64,000 nt of DNA. Origin: Amaurobius ferox (lineage: Eukaryota > Arthropoda > Arachnida > Araneae > Amaurobiidae). Every line of letters starts with the position of its first letter. Position 1 is the first letter of the stretch. This document shows, in pieces, positions 33,257-45,659 of the stretch. The stretch is from assembly GCA_951213105.1 (NCBI GenBank), contig OX578150.1:25424022-25488021 (forward strand), read 5' to 3'. A model generated the notes under the pieces. It saw only the letters and a list, made by a program, of their open reading frames with translations. It did no database searches and was not told where the DNA came from. The position numbers and the translations under genes are program-made.

Positions 33257-35945
33257 TGTAGTGACCATCATGACAAATTATAGGAGTTCATAGTAAATTT
33301 TTATATAAAAGTAATGATATTGTGTATAGTTAAATTTTTAAATAATTTAATAAAGCATAAGAAATCATCTGAAAAATTTAAAAAATTGTCATAATTATAG
33401 TAGCTATGTTGCATTATTTTATTCATTACATGCAAAGATAATAACAAGTGTATAATATAAAATGTTCCAAAATGTATATAAAATAACATGACATTGTGAA
33501 ATATAAAACCAGTTGATAGACGGCACAAGGATGATACAAAGGGAGATAAAAGGTTATATATGATAAAAAAAATCCTATATCCAACAAAAATGAAAGGAGA
33601 ATTTATTTTTAGTTTGTAGAATATTTCAAATTGTGCAATGTAATTTGAGTTCTTTTGGTTTTAAAAATTAAATGGGGATTTGTAACTTGATTTTTCTTTG
33701 GTATTTTGTTTAAAGAAATTTTGATACACTTGGCGGTTTAGGAATTTAAATGTACCACTTGATGGATATTTTGAATTGTGCTATTTTTTTTTAGGGGGGG
33801 GGGGGGTTCAAAAAAGATTCACAACCTTAGTGAGGACTCACAAGCGTCGGCCTCTTGTCTTAATTCGTTGAATTTTGAATTATGAGAATTTTTTTAGATT
33901 ACCAGATATGGATATGATATTTGAGATTATTATTATTGTTGAGGGTGCAAGAGGTTGCACCATATTTATTGGAATTGCATTTACTGATATTAGTGTAAAA
34001 TGATGCACAAGATCATTTTAGTGTATATTTGTCTTTTAAACGACCTAATTTGCTAAGTAGTCAGTTTATAGTATAATTTGTAAACAAGTCGGTTAGTTTT
34101 CATGTTCAGTTCCAAATTGCGAGGCAATTAAGTTTGTTATTTGGGGTAAATATTCAAAATTTTATTATTATTTTTTTTTATTTTTTTTGTAACTTGAGTC
34201 AACATTGATATTATTATTTAAATTGAATAATTCGAATAATTCTTTTCTTTGTAGAGGAGGAGATTGGTGATGAATTTTATGATTTGTATTTATTGGTTGT
34301 TATTTAAGGTACCATTTCAAAATTTGTTGTTTAGATTATTGGAATTCTTTGGCTGGTCCAAAGTTTTCGTTAAAATTTATGTTTTTTCATAACAGCTAAT
34401 GATATAGAGCTCTGTTTATTATTTTTCTAAAACTTCTCTTTGATGGCATATTTGTTGGAGCATTTTAAAAATGAATTGATGAACTTTTCATAGTATAGAG
34501 TTATAATGAAGTTGAAGAGTTTAATGTTGAATCTACGTGTTTGTTTTAGAGTTGAGAAATTTATGATCTGATATTATGAAAGTGTTTAGTGAAGTGAATA
34601 TTTGATTATTGATTTACTTATAAGAAATTTGATTTTTATGTGATTTATATGGCTCATGTTACAGATGCAGTTGTGATTTTGAATTTTTTTTTTCTCTTCT
34701 CTCCTTCGCTTCGCGAATTTTGTCATGTGTTATCTAAAATTTTTCATTTTACAAATGAAAATTTTTTTTGGGACGTTCGAAGGGGTTATTGGGTTATACT
34801 TTTGGATATTTAATAATTTTAGGAATTTTGTTTTTAATCTAAACGTGTTCAGGGGTCTTATTTACATAGTCATTCCCTTTTAATTATTCATTTTCCAATT
34901 GTTTAGGTTTTTGATATTCTTCTGTTCCAAATAGGTTCTTTTCGATAGGTTTTGTGTTAAAAAAAGCGAAAGTTCATTCTTTTTAGGTTTTAGGAATTTA
35001 AATTTATTTAAATTGGCTAATTTGCAATTCCATTTATTGCCTTTTTTATTCTTTTTGATTTGATTCCAAAATTGTTGTTCTCTGTTAAGAATTCATTAAT
35101 TGATCGCGATTTTTCAGTTTTATTCTATTTTCAGCTTTTTAAATATTTAAGAATTGTTCATATTTAAATTGTTGCTGAATTCGTATATTCCAAATCGTTT
35201 CACTTCATTTCTTTTAATTTTCATCTGCTTTAAAATTCCAGATTTCTTTAAAATTTCGAGTTTTTAATTGGTTAACCGTTCGAGTTTTTAATTGGTTGAC
35301 CGTAATATTAAAATCGTCTGTCATTAATTATTTTATCGTTCATCAATAATTTTGTTTACAATCTGTGGCAGCGTTGTTTCGCAGTATAAAAGTAAACTCG
35401 CGCTCTTTTTCGCTCTCCCCTTTTGATTAGAATTAAAATGTGATCTATAAAGTTATTTTTAGTGCCTCGGCGCGAGCTTATTTTATTCTCATCTAAGTCT
35501 GCGATGAGTTTTCTCTGAGATGAAATATTCTGAGTTTACTGTTCAACCAACATTCTTTTGCTGTTTTTTTTATTGAACCCTCCTTCCGTACTCTCTGAAA
35601 ATGTTTCATCTGGATAATGTGAGAGCCGGATGTTTGTTATGTCCAGACGGACGGAACGATTGGAGGTTTTGTTATTGCTTTCCCATCCTCTAAATAATGT
35701 TTCTGCAATGTCAGTGGACATGATTTAAAACGTCAACTAAGTGTTTGTTTCACCCTGGTTATGCTGCTCTTATTATGAAGAATATTATTTTTTGGTAGAG
35801 AAAAAAAAATTAGTTCAAAATTTTGTCAATAGAGGGCACTGCATGCAAGCAATCACAGGAAATATGCAAATCAGAGTCCTATAAAATGCTGGGTGTATGA
35901 TTTAAAGCTCATTTCTGAATTTTCCTGTTCCTGGCTTTCATTGTG
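33257..35945. other. Long T-rich non-coding stretch
   Basis: No coding frame is convincing; the frames at 33301-33528 and 35536-35721 on the minus strand look like chance. It has a G-run at 33797-33807, a nearly pure T/A landscape to 35350 and a GC-richer patch at 35360-35530. It could be an intron or the remains of non-coding element parts. Confidence 0.4.
35385..35392 (+). promoter_or_regulatory. TATA-box candidate
   Basis: tataaaag is followed by a GC-richer, CG-containing stretch (actcgcgctctttttcgctc) 10-30 bp downstream. This looks like a core promoter or LTR-like promoter, but no gene directly downstream is identified. Confidence 0.3.
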
Positions 35946-37019
35946 ATGTTGACATTGGTGGATAAAGCACTATTAGTTAAGTTGTTTCACCTCAGCTACA
36001 AATCGCCGGCTGAAACTTTACGAAGGTTTCGGACACAGAAAAGATTGAAGAAAGATTCTGGTCCAATCGCTCCTGCCAGACTGGTTTCCCTGGTACGATA
36101 ATTCGAAGAAATGGGAAGTTTGTGTAATCGCCCTTGTAGTGGTAGACCACGTTTGTCAGAGGTCCGTATCTCTGCTGTGGCTTCGCAAATGCACACTCTA
36201 AGGGAACAGTCAACGAGTGCAGCAAGTAACGCACAAGAACTGGCAAGAATAAGTGGTATACCGAAAACATCAGTATTCCGCATCCTTCACTATGTATTAA
36301 AATTGTACCCCTACAAGTTGAAATCACTGCACCAGCTCTTACCAAATGACACAGCTAAGCGAGTGCAATTCACAAATTGGGCTTTGTCGAAAATCGACGA
36401 AGATCCACAATGGCTGCTCAATAACTTGTGGACATACGAGAGGTTCATTTTTCATTGCATGTGGAACAGTCAATACCCATAACTATAGAATCTGGGCAAA
36501 GGAAAACCCACATGCCTACAGTGAGGAGCCTGTACATTCTCCACGTGTTACTGTTTGGTGTGGATTCACTGCGTCCATTATTGTGGGCCCTTTTTTTTTG
36601 AACAGCCCTGTGTGAAAGCAGGCTGGCAGACGCGCTCAATTGGAAAACGCTACTTGCAAATGCTAACAGTGAAAGTGATACCGTGGTTATTGGAACATAA
36701 TGTCCTTGACACAGTGACATTCATGCAAGACGGGACACCTCATATCGCAAACAAAGTGAAGACGTTCCTGAGCAGAACCTTTACTGAAGAACGATTAATC
36801 AGCCGTCACTGTACAATTGAATAGCCCCCTCGCTCACCAGACTTAACACCCCTAGATTTTTGGCTCTGGGGTTACGGTAAGTCCTGAGTGTACTGCAACA
36901 GCCCATCTTCTTTAGTGCAGTTAAAGGATGCCATTCGCCACGAAATCTCCTGCATCCATCCGGATATGCTACATGCTGCAGTTAACAGTGTTGTCACTCG
37001 CTTGCAAACTATCATGTGA
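35946..37019 (+). pseudogene. DUF4817-type mariner-like transposase
   Basis: The start at 35946 (MLTLVDKALLVKLFHLSYKS) fits the DUF4817 N-terminus; the stop is at 37017-37019, about 357 codons as in the family. A TAA (36098-36100) interrupts ARLVSLVR-FEEMGSL. Later blocks: SGIPKTSVFRIL (HTH), TVWCGFTASIIVGPFFFEQP, FMQDGTPHIANKV (second Asp), RSPDLTPLDFWLWGY (third Asp, DD34D-like) and VVTRLQTIM. The first catalytic Asp of the usual LWSDE is Tyr here (LWTYE, near 36433). Frameshifts occur near 36478 and in the T-run at 36591-36599. It would have cut and pasted at TA sites; it cannot now. Confidence 0.87.
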
Positions 37020-37045
37020 TTGTTTTAAGCGAAAGTGATAATATT

Positions 37046-37691
37046 AGTATGGCTGATAATACAGCCAGTGAACTCGAAAAAGTTAACAGGCTGAGAGACC
37101 ACCTGAAGGAGTTAGACAGGCGCATCATGGTTGCCTCTGCCAAGACCAGCAAGACTCCCCAGGAGAAAGCGGACTATGCGCAGATGCTGCTGCAACGAGA
37201 AAGACTGGTGATGGACCTACTGATCAAGGCTGAATCCTGTAATGTAGGTATCTACAATTACTTTCCTCCTATTTCCCCCCCCCCCTGCTGATCCCGTGGC
37301 TCCTAAAGCCACAACTTCTAATGTTAATAGCAAATTAAATGTAAATAATAACTCAAATGTAAGTAATTTGAATATTGATCAGGCAAATGTTAACTTGAAC
37401 GTCGACCCGGCTAATGATAATGATATGATTGAAAGTCAGCCAAATGCTAATCAAAATAAAAAGAGAAGGCAAGAAGAGGACTCCAACTCTGAGTCAGACG
37501 AAGGTTGGATAGAAGTTAACCGTAGGAATGCTAATAGAGTAAATTTAAATGTTAACAATAGAAATAGAATTAGTACTGCTGCCTACAGAGAGGCACTTAA
37601 AATTAAAAATCAGTACGAGAGCCTTAGTAACTTACAACCGGAAGGTGTCGACTCTGGAATGGACGTTCCCTCGGCTTCAGTATCGTCGTAA
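37046..37691 (+). pseudogene. Jockey-like ORF1, N-terminal part
   Basis: A Met just after the mariner stop opens ADNTASELEKVNRLRDHLKE and LDRRIMVASAKTSKTPQEKA, then LLQRERLVMDLLIKAES, a predicted coiled coil. A C-run (37273-37283) shifts the frame; the second part (37296-37691) is an Asn-rich linker with KKRRQEEDSNSESDEGWIEV and a YREALKIKNQY tail. This layout fits the ORF1 N-terminus of arthropod Jockey-type LINEs. The C2HC part is absent here; a matching C-terminal part is found at 50515-51480. The stop at 37689 is followed by unrelated DNA. Confidence 0.65.
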
Positions 37692-37959
37692 TAAACATAT
37701 TTGCATGCTCAAATGCAAAAATTTTACAGACTCAAATGCTGAACACAAAGTGTAGTAGAAGAAAATCTTAGTAAATATAATCAAGAAGTATTTCCAATAA
37801 TTCATGCAAGCATAATAAAATCATACATATGCATATACAAGAACTATCATACACCTTAGGTAATTAAATACAAAATATAAGAAGCAGCAGAGAATAAGGA
37901 ATGAATAAGAAAAAAGCTCAAAAGTAGGCAGGATCTTCTAAATTCCCAGAGTTAAATAT
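37692..37959. other. AT-rich spacer
   Basis: No supported gene. It separates the Jockey ORF1 fragment from the unclassified transposase-like remnant. Confidence 0.4.
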
Positions 37960-38548
37960 ATTTTTTTTCACCCAAATGGTGCCTTTTAACAGAAGCTAGT
38001 GGTACTCAGTCTATGTATAAGCAGCTATCATAAAAATATAAAACTAATTTCAGTTATAAATATTAAAGGTGGGATATTGCCTTATTGCTTTATAAAGGAT
38101 GATAGTTGCATGCTTAGTAAATGTTCTAAATGCCCAGGAACTTGTGTTTCAAATAAAGTGCTATCAGATGTAGAAGATCTTCAAACTTTCAATAATGTTA
38201 TTTATGAGTAGTGGATTGCAACCGAGAGATGCAACTTAATAATGGTAACTCAAGCCCTTGATGAATTTTCAGATAATTTTGTGACAAATTGAGTTTTCAC
38301 AAAAGCCATCATTACATTCCAAAGAAAGTCAAATTATTTAAAAGACAACACTTCAACCAGGTGAGTGTATACTTTTAGTTGATTTTTCAGAAAATTATTC
38401 TTTTACAGTCCAAGATACTTCTGGTTTTCTCTAGGAAAATAGTCAGGCTACAACTGCACTCCTTTTTTAGCCTACATATCATTAGAAAACCAAAAGTGTT
38501 AAGGATTTTTATTATAAGCAATAACCTTGAACATACTACTGCTGCTGT
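37960..38548 (+). pseudogene. Unclassified transposase-like gene, left part
   Basis: Open stretches read YCFIKDDSCMLSKCSKCPGT with a Cys cluster, then IYE-WIATERCNL, then VDFSENYSFTVQDTSGF (near 38375-38430) and IISNNLEHTTAAVY, ending exactly at the left terminus of the mariner (38549). The right part follows the mariner's other end: FQKHVITYLKENSQIKKIYF then SEG and FANLSCYFQDYCTKHW. The DFSENY...SDGA-like pattern resembles a widespread animal family with two acidic catalytic-looking motifs that I cannot name. Several stops and frameshifts are present. Confidence 0.5.
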
Positions 38549-38734
38549 ATATATTGGGTCATCCGGAAAGTTCTGAGATTTTCAAATCGAAGCACGCCTT
38601 CTTATTATTATTTTGCTACTGCTGATAAGGAGCGACCTTGATTAAAGCAGATGTGTAAATTTGGTCTTTTCTGCTTTCACTGCATAATTCTAGCTTGTGT
38701 TGTGACATAATTTTTGTTTCACTGCAGTGCTAAG

Positions 38735-39343
38735 AATGGAGAACCAAAAAGTTCATTTTCATCGTATTATGCTCTTTTATTTCAAGAAAGGAAAAAATGC
38801 TAATCAGACTGCTTGTAAACTTTTTGCTGTATATGGACAAAGTGCTGTTTCTGATAACGAAGGTGGTTTGATAAATTTAAGCACGGAAATTTCAGCCTCG
38901 AAGATGATGCCCGCTCTGGACGACCATCCTCTGTAAACGAGGATCTATTAAAAGATGCTATTGCTGAAAATCCAAGTTACACAGTTCAGGAACTATCACA
39001 CAGACTAAATATTCCAAACAGTACAGTTCATGGTCATCTGAAGAAGATTGAATATGTAGGCCACTATGATGTATGGGTAACCCATACTTTAACACAACAG
39101 AATATACATGTTCGAATTTCGGCATGTGATTATTTGCTGAAACGAAATGAAGAAGCGCCATTTTTGAAACGGCTCATTACTGGAGATGAGAAGTGGATAC
39201 TGTACAATAATGTTACAAGAAAAAGATCATGGGGTAATCCAAATGAACCTCCCCAAGTAACATCGAGAGGGGGCTGCATCCCAAAAGAGTAATGCTTTGT
39301 GTATGGAGGGACTACAAGGGAAATGTTCATTATGAATTTGTCG
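38735..39343 (+). pseudogene. Mariner transposase, N-terminal half
   Basis: MENQKVHFHRIMLFYFKKGK and NANQTACKLFAVYGQ (first HTH); then DDARSGRPSSVNEDLLKDAI after a frameshift near 38850; VQELSHRLNIPNSTVHGHLK (second HTH); ITGDEKWILYNN with the first catalytic Asp in GDEKW intact; and a final YKGNVHYEFVA where foreign DNA begins. A stop (CIPKE then TAA, near 39290) interrupts it. The C-terminal half continues at 47166. Confidence 0.88.
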
Positions 39344-39917
39344 CAGTGAGATAAGCTCACTGGACATATTTGTGCATATTGATTATATTTATGGAATTTA
39401 TATAAATCTGATATTTTGTGAAAGGCTGATAATGGCAAATATGAATTTTGTAACTTTGCTGAAAGAACGAGCAAACCTTGAAGAAGAAACCTTGACAATA
39501 ACAAGGTCAAGAGTGTCTCACGTGAAGTGAAATACACACCTGAAACATCCCTAGAACTGCCACTTAGTGTGATTGATGCCAACATATTAATGGCACAGCT
39601 CAAGCGCAGAATAATGCTTGACAAACAGTCATAAAAGGGATGTCGCATCTAAATGGATTTTGTAACAAAGTAGAAAGCCTAGAGCTAAAACGAAGATGTC
39701 GATTTAGACCTATTTCATACGTAGTGCAGAAGTATTTGTCCCATTATCAATATTCCCTGCAGAATTCTCGCATGAAAGGCGAAACATCAAAGGCATGAAG
39801 CAGCTCTTTTCTTTTCCCTGGATTCCCAGAAAAAGGGGGAAAGAAGAACTTGCGAAATCAGGATGGTACAAGCTGACACGAAGGGCGGAAGGTTACTGCG
39901 GTGATATGGAGCCGGTG
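39344..39917. other. Foreign DNA between mariner half and LINE E3
   Basis: The sequence matches neither the mariner nor E3. I see no coding frame I can identify. It may be the left part of another element into which E3 inserted, whose right part would be 45660-47117. Confidence 0.4.
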
Positions 39918-40122
39918 TTGGTTGGTTGGTTGATTTAGGATTTTTGGCACAAGATCCAAAGAGGATATGCTGCGCCGGACATATGGTACTAAAATACAGA
40001 TAAAGGTAAAGAATAAAAACAAGTGTATAATCTAAAAAGTTGTATGACAAAAACAAGACAATGCAAGAGGGATAATGATGGAAACAAGATGAAAAAAGTT
40101 TAAAAGGTGATAGGAAGTGAAT

Positions 40123-43100
40123 TTAAATATGATGGTAAAACCCAATGTCTAATAAGAATGGAAAAATCCCTGAATGAGGGTTTTCTCCAATCAATTCCGT
40201 CAAAGTTAGAGTATACGTTTTAAAATGTTTAAAACGAAACTGTTTATATTTAGGACAAGTAATTAGAATATGTTTTACACTCGCTGCGGTTTGACAAACA
40301 TTACAAAGGGGTTCAATTTCTCCTAAAAGTAAATGGCTGTGAGTAAAACGAGTGTGACCAATGCACAAACGATTTAAAATTACATCCAGTTTCCTACATT
40401 GGAAACTAGTCCATTTTTGTACTAAGGGCTTTATCACGAGCAACTTATTATCAGCTTGCTGATTCCAGGAATACTGCCATTTGTCATGAATATTTTTTAG
40501 AACAAATTGTTTGATGTCGGTCAAAGGGATAGTCAGACTCAAAGTTTGAGTAGCTGATTTAGCAGCAATGTCTGCTAAATCATTTCCTTTGATGCCAACA
40601 TGTCCTGGGACCCAACAGAATTTAGTATGGTATCCTTGCTCCTTCAGACGATGCTCATACTTAAGGATATCAGAGGCAATGTGGTAATTCATAGCTCTCT
40701 TCGATGATAAAAGCTGTAATGAACTCAATGAGTCAGTATATATAATGTGCTTTTTGGACTTTTGATAAGAGATGAAAATTAGGGACTGGTAAATAGCCAT
40801 AATCTCAGCTGTAAAAATAGAGCAAGATGCATGTAGTTTATAAGACTTTATAGTATTGTTGCAAACATAAGCTAGACCAACGTAATCTCCTGCTTTGGAA
40901 CCATCTGTAAAAACAGGAGTAAACTCCTTATACAGATTCCTATGTTCAAACAATTGCACATAAATAGCCGGAGTGGTGTTAGTCTTCGTAAAATTACAAA
41001 AAGGGTTGAGAAATGTGAAATTGTTAACATACCATGGAGATGTTTCAAAAAACTTTGTATTTTTAACATAAAGCTCTACTAAAGGGGTAGCTTCTACTGT
41101 ATTGCGTATCCGCTTGCCAAAAGTAGGAATGCATGAAGGTCTGTGGTCATACAGTCGATCATAATGATCATCAAGGAATGAACGTTGTAACGGATGGTTA
41201 TGTAAGGACATGATACGGAAATAATAATTCAGTGCCAGCTATTCACGCCTTAATTGTAAACATGACTCATTAGAGACAGCATATAAGCTTTGAACAGGAG
41301 ATGTCCTAAAGGCTCCTGAGCATATACGTAATGCCTTATGGTGAATTGGATCAAGCTTTTTTAGCACTGATGTTCGTGCTGATCCATACACAGAACAACC
41401 ATAATCTCGTTTTGACCGAATAACAGCTCTGTAGATACGAAGCATGGAAGTAAGATCTGCACCCCATTTGGTATTTGAGAGGACTTTTAAGATGTTAAGA
41501 GCTTTCTCACATTTATTTCGCAGTTTCTGAATGTGGGGCAAGAAAGAAAGCTTTTTGTCGAGCCAAATCCCGAGAAATTTTATTTCCTCTACTACAGCAA
41601 TCTTTACACCTCCCATAAAGATTTCTGGGGGTGAGTGGATACCACGTTTTCTGGTGAAATGAACACAACAAGTCTTTTGAGTAGAAAACCCGTACCCATT
41701 CACATTTGCCCATCGTAAGATGTAATTTACAGCGGCTTGGCATTGCCTTTCCACAGTACGCATATCGTGAGCTTGGTAGGCAACTTGTAGATCATCCACA
41801 TACAAACTTTTATGGACAGACACTGGCAAACTGTTTAAAAGACTATTTATTTTTATATTAAAGAGTGTCACACTCAAGACACTTCCTTGTGGCACACCCT
41901 CCTCTTGTACGTGTGTGCGTGAGCGTGTTGAACCAATGCGCACTTGGAATGTCCTGTGTGATAAAAAGTTTTGAATAAAAATAGGAAGATTACCTTTTAG
42001 ATTAAAATCGTAAATGTCCTTAATAATACCATAGCGCCATTTTCGATCATAGGCTTTGTCAATATCAAAAAAAATTGAGACTAAATGATTTCTCCTAAGA
42101 AAGGCGGTCCTAATTTGTGATTCTAATGAGATAAGATTATCAATGGTAGATCTACTTCGACGAAAGCCACTTTGATGTGGTGAGAATAACTTGTTACTCT
42201 CTAAAAAGTGTACAAGCCTGGCATTAACCATTTTTTCAAGAAGTTTACATACACAGCTTGTGAGAGCTATAGGCCGATAACTTAAAGGGCTTTGAGGGTC
42301 CTTACCCGGTTTTAAAATGGGAATTGTGATGGCTCTTTGCCATGACCTAGGGAATTTATGCTCATGCCAAATTCTGTTAAAGAGGTATAAGAGGTTCAAT
42401 AAGAAGTAAAGGGAGAGGTGTTTAAGCATGAGATAGTTAATTTTATCAGGTCCACTGCAAGTTCTGTGCGTTTGGGACAAAACAGTCACCAACTCTGACA
42501 TAGTAAAGTGCATATTATAAGGTAACTTTCTAGCTTCTGGGAAAACAATAGGTTTATTTTCAGACTTAAGTTTGTGATATAAAAACGGTTCAGAATAATT
42601 TGATGCATTTGAAATATTTGCAAATTCTTTGGCAATTTCATTTTCAATGTCATATGGGGAACTTATAGTTGTGCCATTACGATTTAGAATGGCTATGGAG
42701 TGATCACTATAATTCCCTGTACACTTTTTGACTTTCTCCCATACAATTTTACTAGAAGTGGAAGATGTTATTTCACTAACATATTTTTCCCATGACTCTT
42801 TCTGCTTTCTTCTGCGTATCCTGCGAGCAAACGCTTTTGCATGTTTAAATGCAGTTAGGTTTTCAGTGGTAGGAGACCTTCTGAAAATTGACCAGGCTTT
42901 CTTTTGCTTTTTATAAGCCTCACGACATTCGTCACTCCACCAAGGGAAATGATGCTTAGATATTTACCTGCACGTTTTGGAATTGCAGCATCAGCAGCCT
43001 CTATAAGGATATCTGTAACAGTTTCTACAGCTGTATCAATGTCAATGCTTTGAATAGCTTCATCAGTGATCAGAGCTAGGGAAGTAAACTTCGCCCAATC

Positions 43101-43796
43101 AGCTTTTGAAAATATGTACTGAGATGGTTTTATAGTCGATCTGAATTGACTGTTAGAGAGCATGATAGGGAAGTGGTCACTATTGTGAAGATCTTTATCA
43201 ACTGTAAAATTCCAGTAAGGAAGGAGAGAGGGTAAACAGATGGCAAGGTCAATACTGTGAAAAGTCCTACTAGGTTGGTGAAAATAGGTGAATTCATTAT
43301 TGTTAAAAATGCATAAATTGTGATCACTGACACATTGCTCAATTTGTTGTCCTCTGCAATTTGTGTCTAGACTTCCCCAAAGGGGATTGTGGCCATTAAA
43401 GTCACCGAGTATTACAAATGGTGCAGGAAGTTGGCGAATCAAATTATCAAGTTCTCTAGAATTTATGTGATCATTTGGTGGTAAGTAAATACAGCATACT
43501 GTAATCAATCTATTTACATGGATCCGAACAGCAACAGTTTGTAGATTTGGGGTGAGTTGTAATACGGAAGAAGGGTAGTCTTGTGAGACTAACAAAGCAA
43601 CTCCCCCAGATACTCTACTGTTCATATTAAAATCTTTACGGATACAATTAAAATTTTTAATATTAAAATTACTGCTAAATTTTAGCATAGTCTCTTGAAG
43701 GCAAACACAAATAGGTTGGAAAGTATTAATTAAATTCTTGATCTTCACCGACTTGTTCTGCAACCCACGGCAATTCCAAGATAGCAAAAAAGCCAT
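40123..43796 (-). pseudogene. E3 ORF2: AP endonuclease, RT, RNase H
   Basis: It starts at the Met at 43796 (MAFLLSWNCRGLQNKS, endonuclease motif) and ends at 40123; about 1,220 codons. Endonuclease: GDFNGHNPLWGS, HNSDHFPIML. RT: YRPIALTSCVCKLLEKMVNA, FFDIDKAYDRKWRYG, EEGVPQGSVLSVTLF, LYVDDLQVAYQ. RNase H: FTDGSKAGDYVGLAYVC, AEIMAIYQSL, YTDSLSSLQLL, WVPGHVGIKGNDLADIAAK, a complete catalytic set. A terminal CNVCQTAASVKHIL..C Cys/His motif follows. Defects: a frameshift near 42965, just before the ...WW-DECREAY block, and a TAG at about 41238 where relatives have Gln in RREQLSLN. It encodes the enzyme that nicks target DNA and copies the element RNA. Confidence 0.92.
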
Positions 43797-43995
43797 ATTC
43801 AGGTTTTTTTCTTGGGCCGATGGGAGGTGGTCTCTTTTTTCCGAGTAGACGAAGAGGAAGAGGATGACACATCTGTTATCATCCCTTCATCCTCGGAAGC
43901 ACACAGTTGTTCTTCGTCATCATCTTGGCTATGATTTTCGTGAATGTTTGTTTTTTTGACGGATTTTTTCTCCAAAGGACTGTCTCTGGTATTCC

Positions 43996-45279
43996 TTAAT
44001 TTATGATTTTGTTTGTCTTTGTTTTCTCTTCTAAAGTATTAACTCCTTTTTTTCCACTGGTACTTACTACTGCAGCTTTTTGTTGTGTGAAAGCAGGTCT
44101 GAAAGTGGCTAATGGGATTGAAGTTTTTTGCTTTTGTTTAGTACTTGAAACAGCAGTGTTTACAGAAGGGACAGGTTTTGTTTCGTTAGTTTGTTGATTA
44201 GGGATTAATTGCATAAAGTTTAAGTCAGGTTCGGTTTGTGTGCCTACTGATGTAACTTCAGTTTGTATGCTAGCAGATTTTGTTTGTCTGTTTCTGACAA
44301 CAGATGAATATGATATGCCTATTTTTGGTGTTCTTGTTTCAATCAGTTTACGTGCTTCTGGGTAAGTAATATTACTGGATGTTTTTAAAGTTTGGATTTC
44401 TTTCTCAAAAACCCATTTTGGACATGAGCGGGCATAAGATGGATGTTCAGCCTCGCAATTAACTCATTTTGGGGTAGATGTACATCCCTCACTGTCATGT
44501 CCGTGTTCTGCACAGCGTGCACACACCACTTTAGGAGCACGACAGGAAGTTTTTGGATGTCCAAATCTCTGACAGTGGAAGCATCTTAATGGGTTTGGCA
44601 CATATGGCCGTACTTGGCATCTAAGGTAGGCTACTTTTAAATATTTAGGTAAGACTGGGGTGTCAAAAGTCAGTATAAGATGTTTTGTTGGAAACATTGT
44701 TCCATCTCGTCTTACAGAGATTCGTCGTACAGAGCTAACTTTTTGGTCTTTTAGATTGTCAAGGATTTCAGTTTCAGGTATATGTGTAAGGTCTGGTTCT
44801 GAAATAACCCCACGAGAGAAGTTCAATGTACTATGGGCAGTCACGGACACGGGAATATTTGCAAGGGTTTTCATTAAAAGTATATTTTTAGCTTGTGCGG
44901 TAGACAAAACTTTAACTAACAAGTCACCAGATCTGAGCTTCTTTATAGTTTCCACTTCCCCAACAGTACTGAGTATTCCTTTTTGAATTAAAAAGGGTGA
45001 AACGTTATTGAATGATCCATCTATTCTTTTCATAATGAAATATTTTGCTTCAGTTGTAGTCATTTTATGATTATCTATTTCATTAATTCTTTGTAAAATA
45101 CCTGTATTTACATTCATACTACTATCATTAGTTTTATGTCCCAAGGATACGGAAACGCTAGAGGTATTCACTCTATCCGCCCAATTAAGAGATCCTGCCT
45201 TGGAAGGCAAGGAAACATTAGAGTTTTCACTTGAAAAGCATGAAGAATCCGAGGCCAAAAGCATTCTCGAATTCTCCAT
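43996..45279 (-). pseudogene. E3 ORF1 (gag-like, CCHC zinc knuckles)
   Basis: The start is the Met at 45279 (MENSRMLLASDSSC), conserved in E2. The upstream in-frame extension to 45477 is 5' UTR. Mid-protein: KYFIMKRIDGSFNNVSPFLI. Then two perfect CX2CX4HX4C knuckles, CFHCQRFGHPKTSC and CARCAEHGHDSEGC. A third Cys motif follows, in which TGT (present in E4) is TGA (44464-44466), a single-base nonsense change. Past it the frame stays open to 43996, ending in a Lys/Thr-rich tail. About 428 codons in all. The protein would bind element RNA in the cytoplasmic particle. Confidence 0.88.
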
Positions 45280-45659
45280 GCTTGTAACCACTAATTGAAA
45301 AACCACGGTTTCCCCACACTTTTCTAACGTGCCAAGTGTAACCGCCGGAGTCATTCGCAAAGCCAGATGATGGAGAGCGGGCCATAACGTGCACCTGGTG
45401 CACAGGGCCCATGGACCAGCAAGGATCCATGGGGGATTTCTCGATATGAAGCACTCTCCACCATCCAACCAACGCAACCAAGGGACTCACCTCTGGAACC
45501 GTTTACTGCAAACGTTTCTCGAAAGCAAAACTACTGATGCACGCAGCTCTACCCCTTTCGCATCACACCCACATGAACCCATTCCCGAGCCCAAACGGTG
45601 TACCTTACGGCAGAGGCCGAAGAGTGGTACTAGGGCCCATAGAGCAGATGTGATGTTTA
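45280..45659 (-). promoter_or_regulatory. E3 5' UTR
   Basis: It is shared with E2, with 52980-53197 and in part with 57951-58091, which argues for conserved transcription or translation signals. CG dinucleotides are more common than in the flanks. Plus-strand and minus-strand open frames here are not supported as genes. Confidence 0.55.

Larger units (their letters stand above)
39918..45659 (-). mobile_element. E3: best-preserved I-clade LINE
   Basis: A minus-strand LINE with 5' UTR (45280-45659), ORF1 (43996-45279), ORF2 (40123-43796) and a 3' UTR ending in the ttggttggttgg tail at 39918. The 5' limit is set where E2 and the 57951-58091 fragment also lose similarity (gatgtgatgttta). E2 has another 215 bp beyond that, so E3 may be slightly 5'-truncated. 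I found no convincing target-site duplication. ORF disruptions are few: one nonsense codon in ORF1, and one frameshift and one nonsense codon in ORF2. Confidence 0.92.

Noticed and set aside
35360..35530. An LTR with TATA box
   Set aside because: No second LTR copy, primer-binding site or gag-pol frames are found nearby; kept only as a weak promoter candidate.
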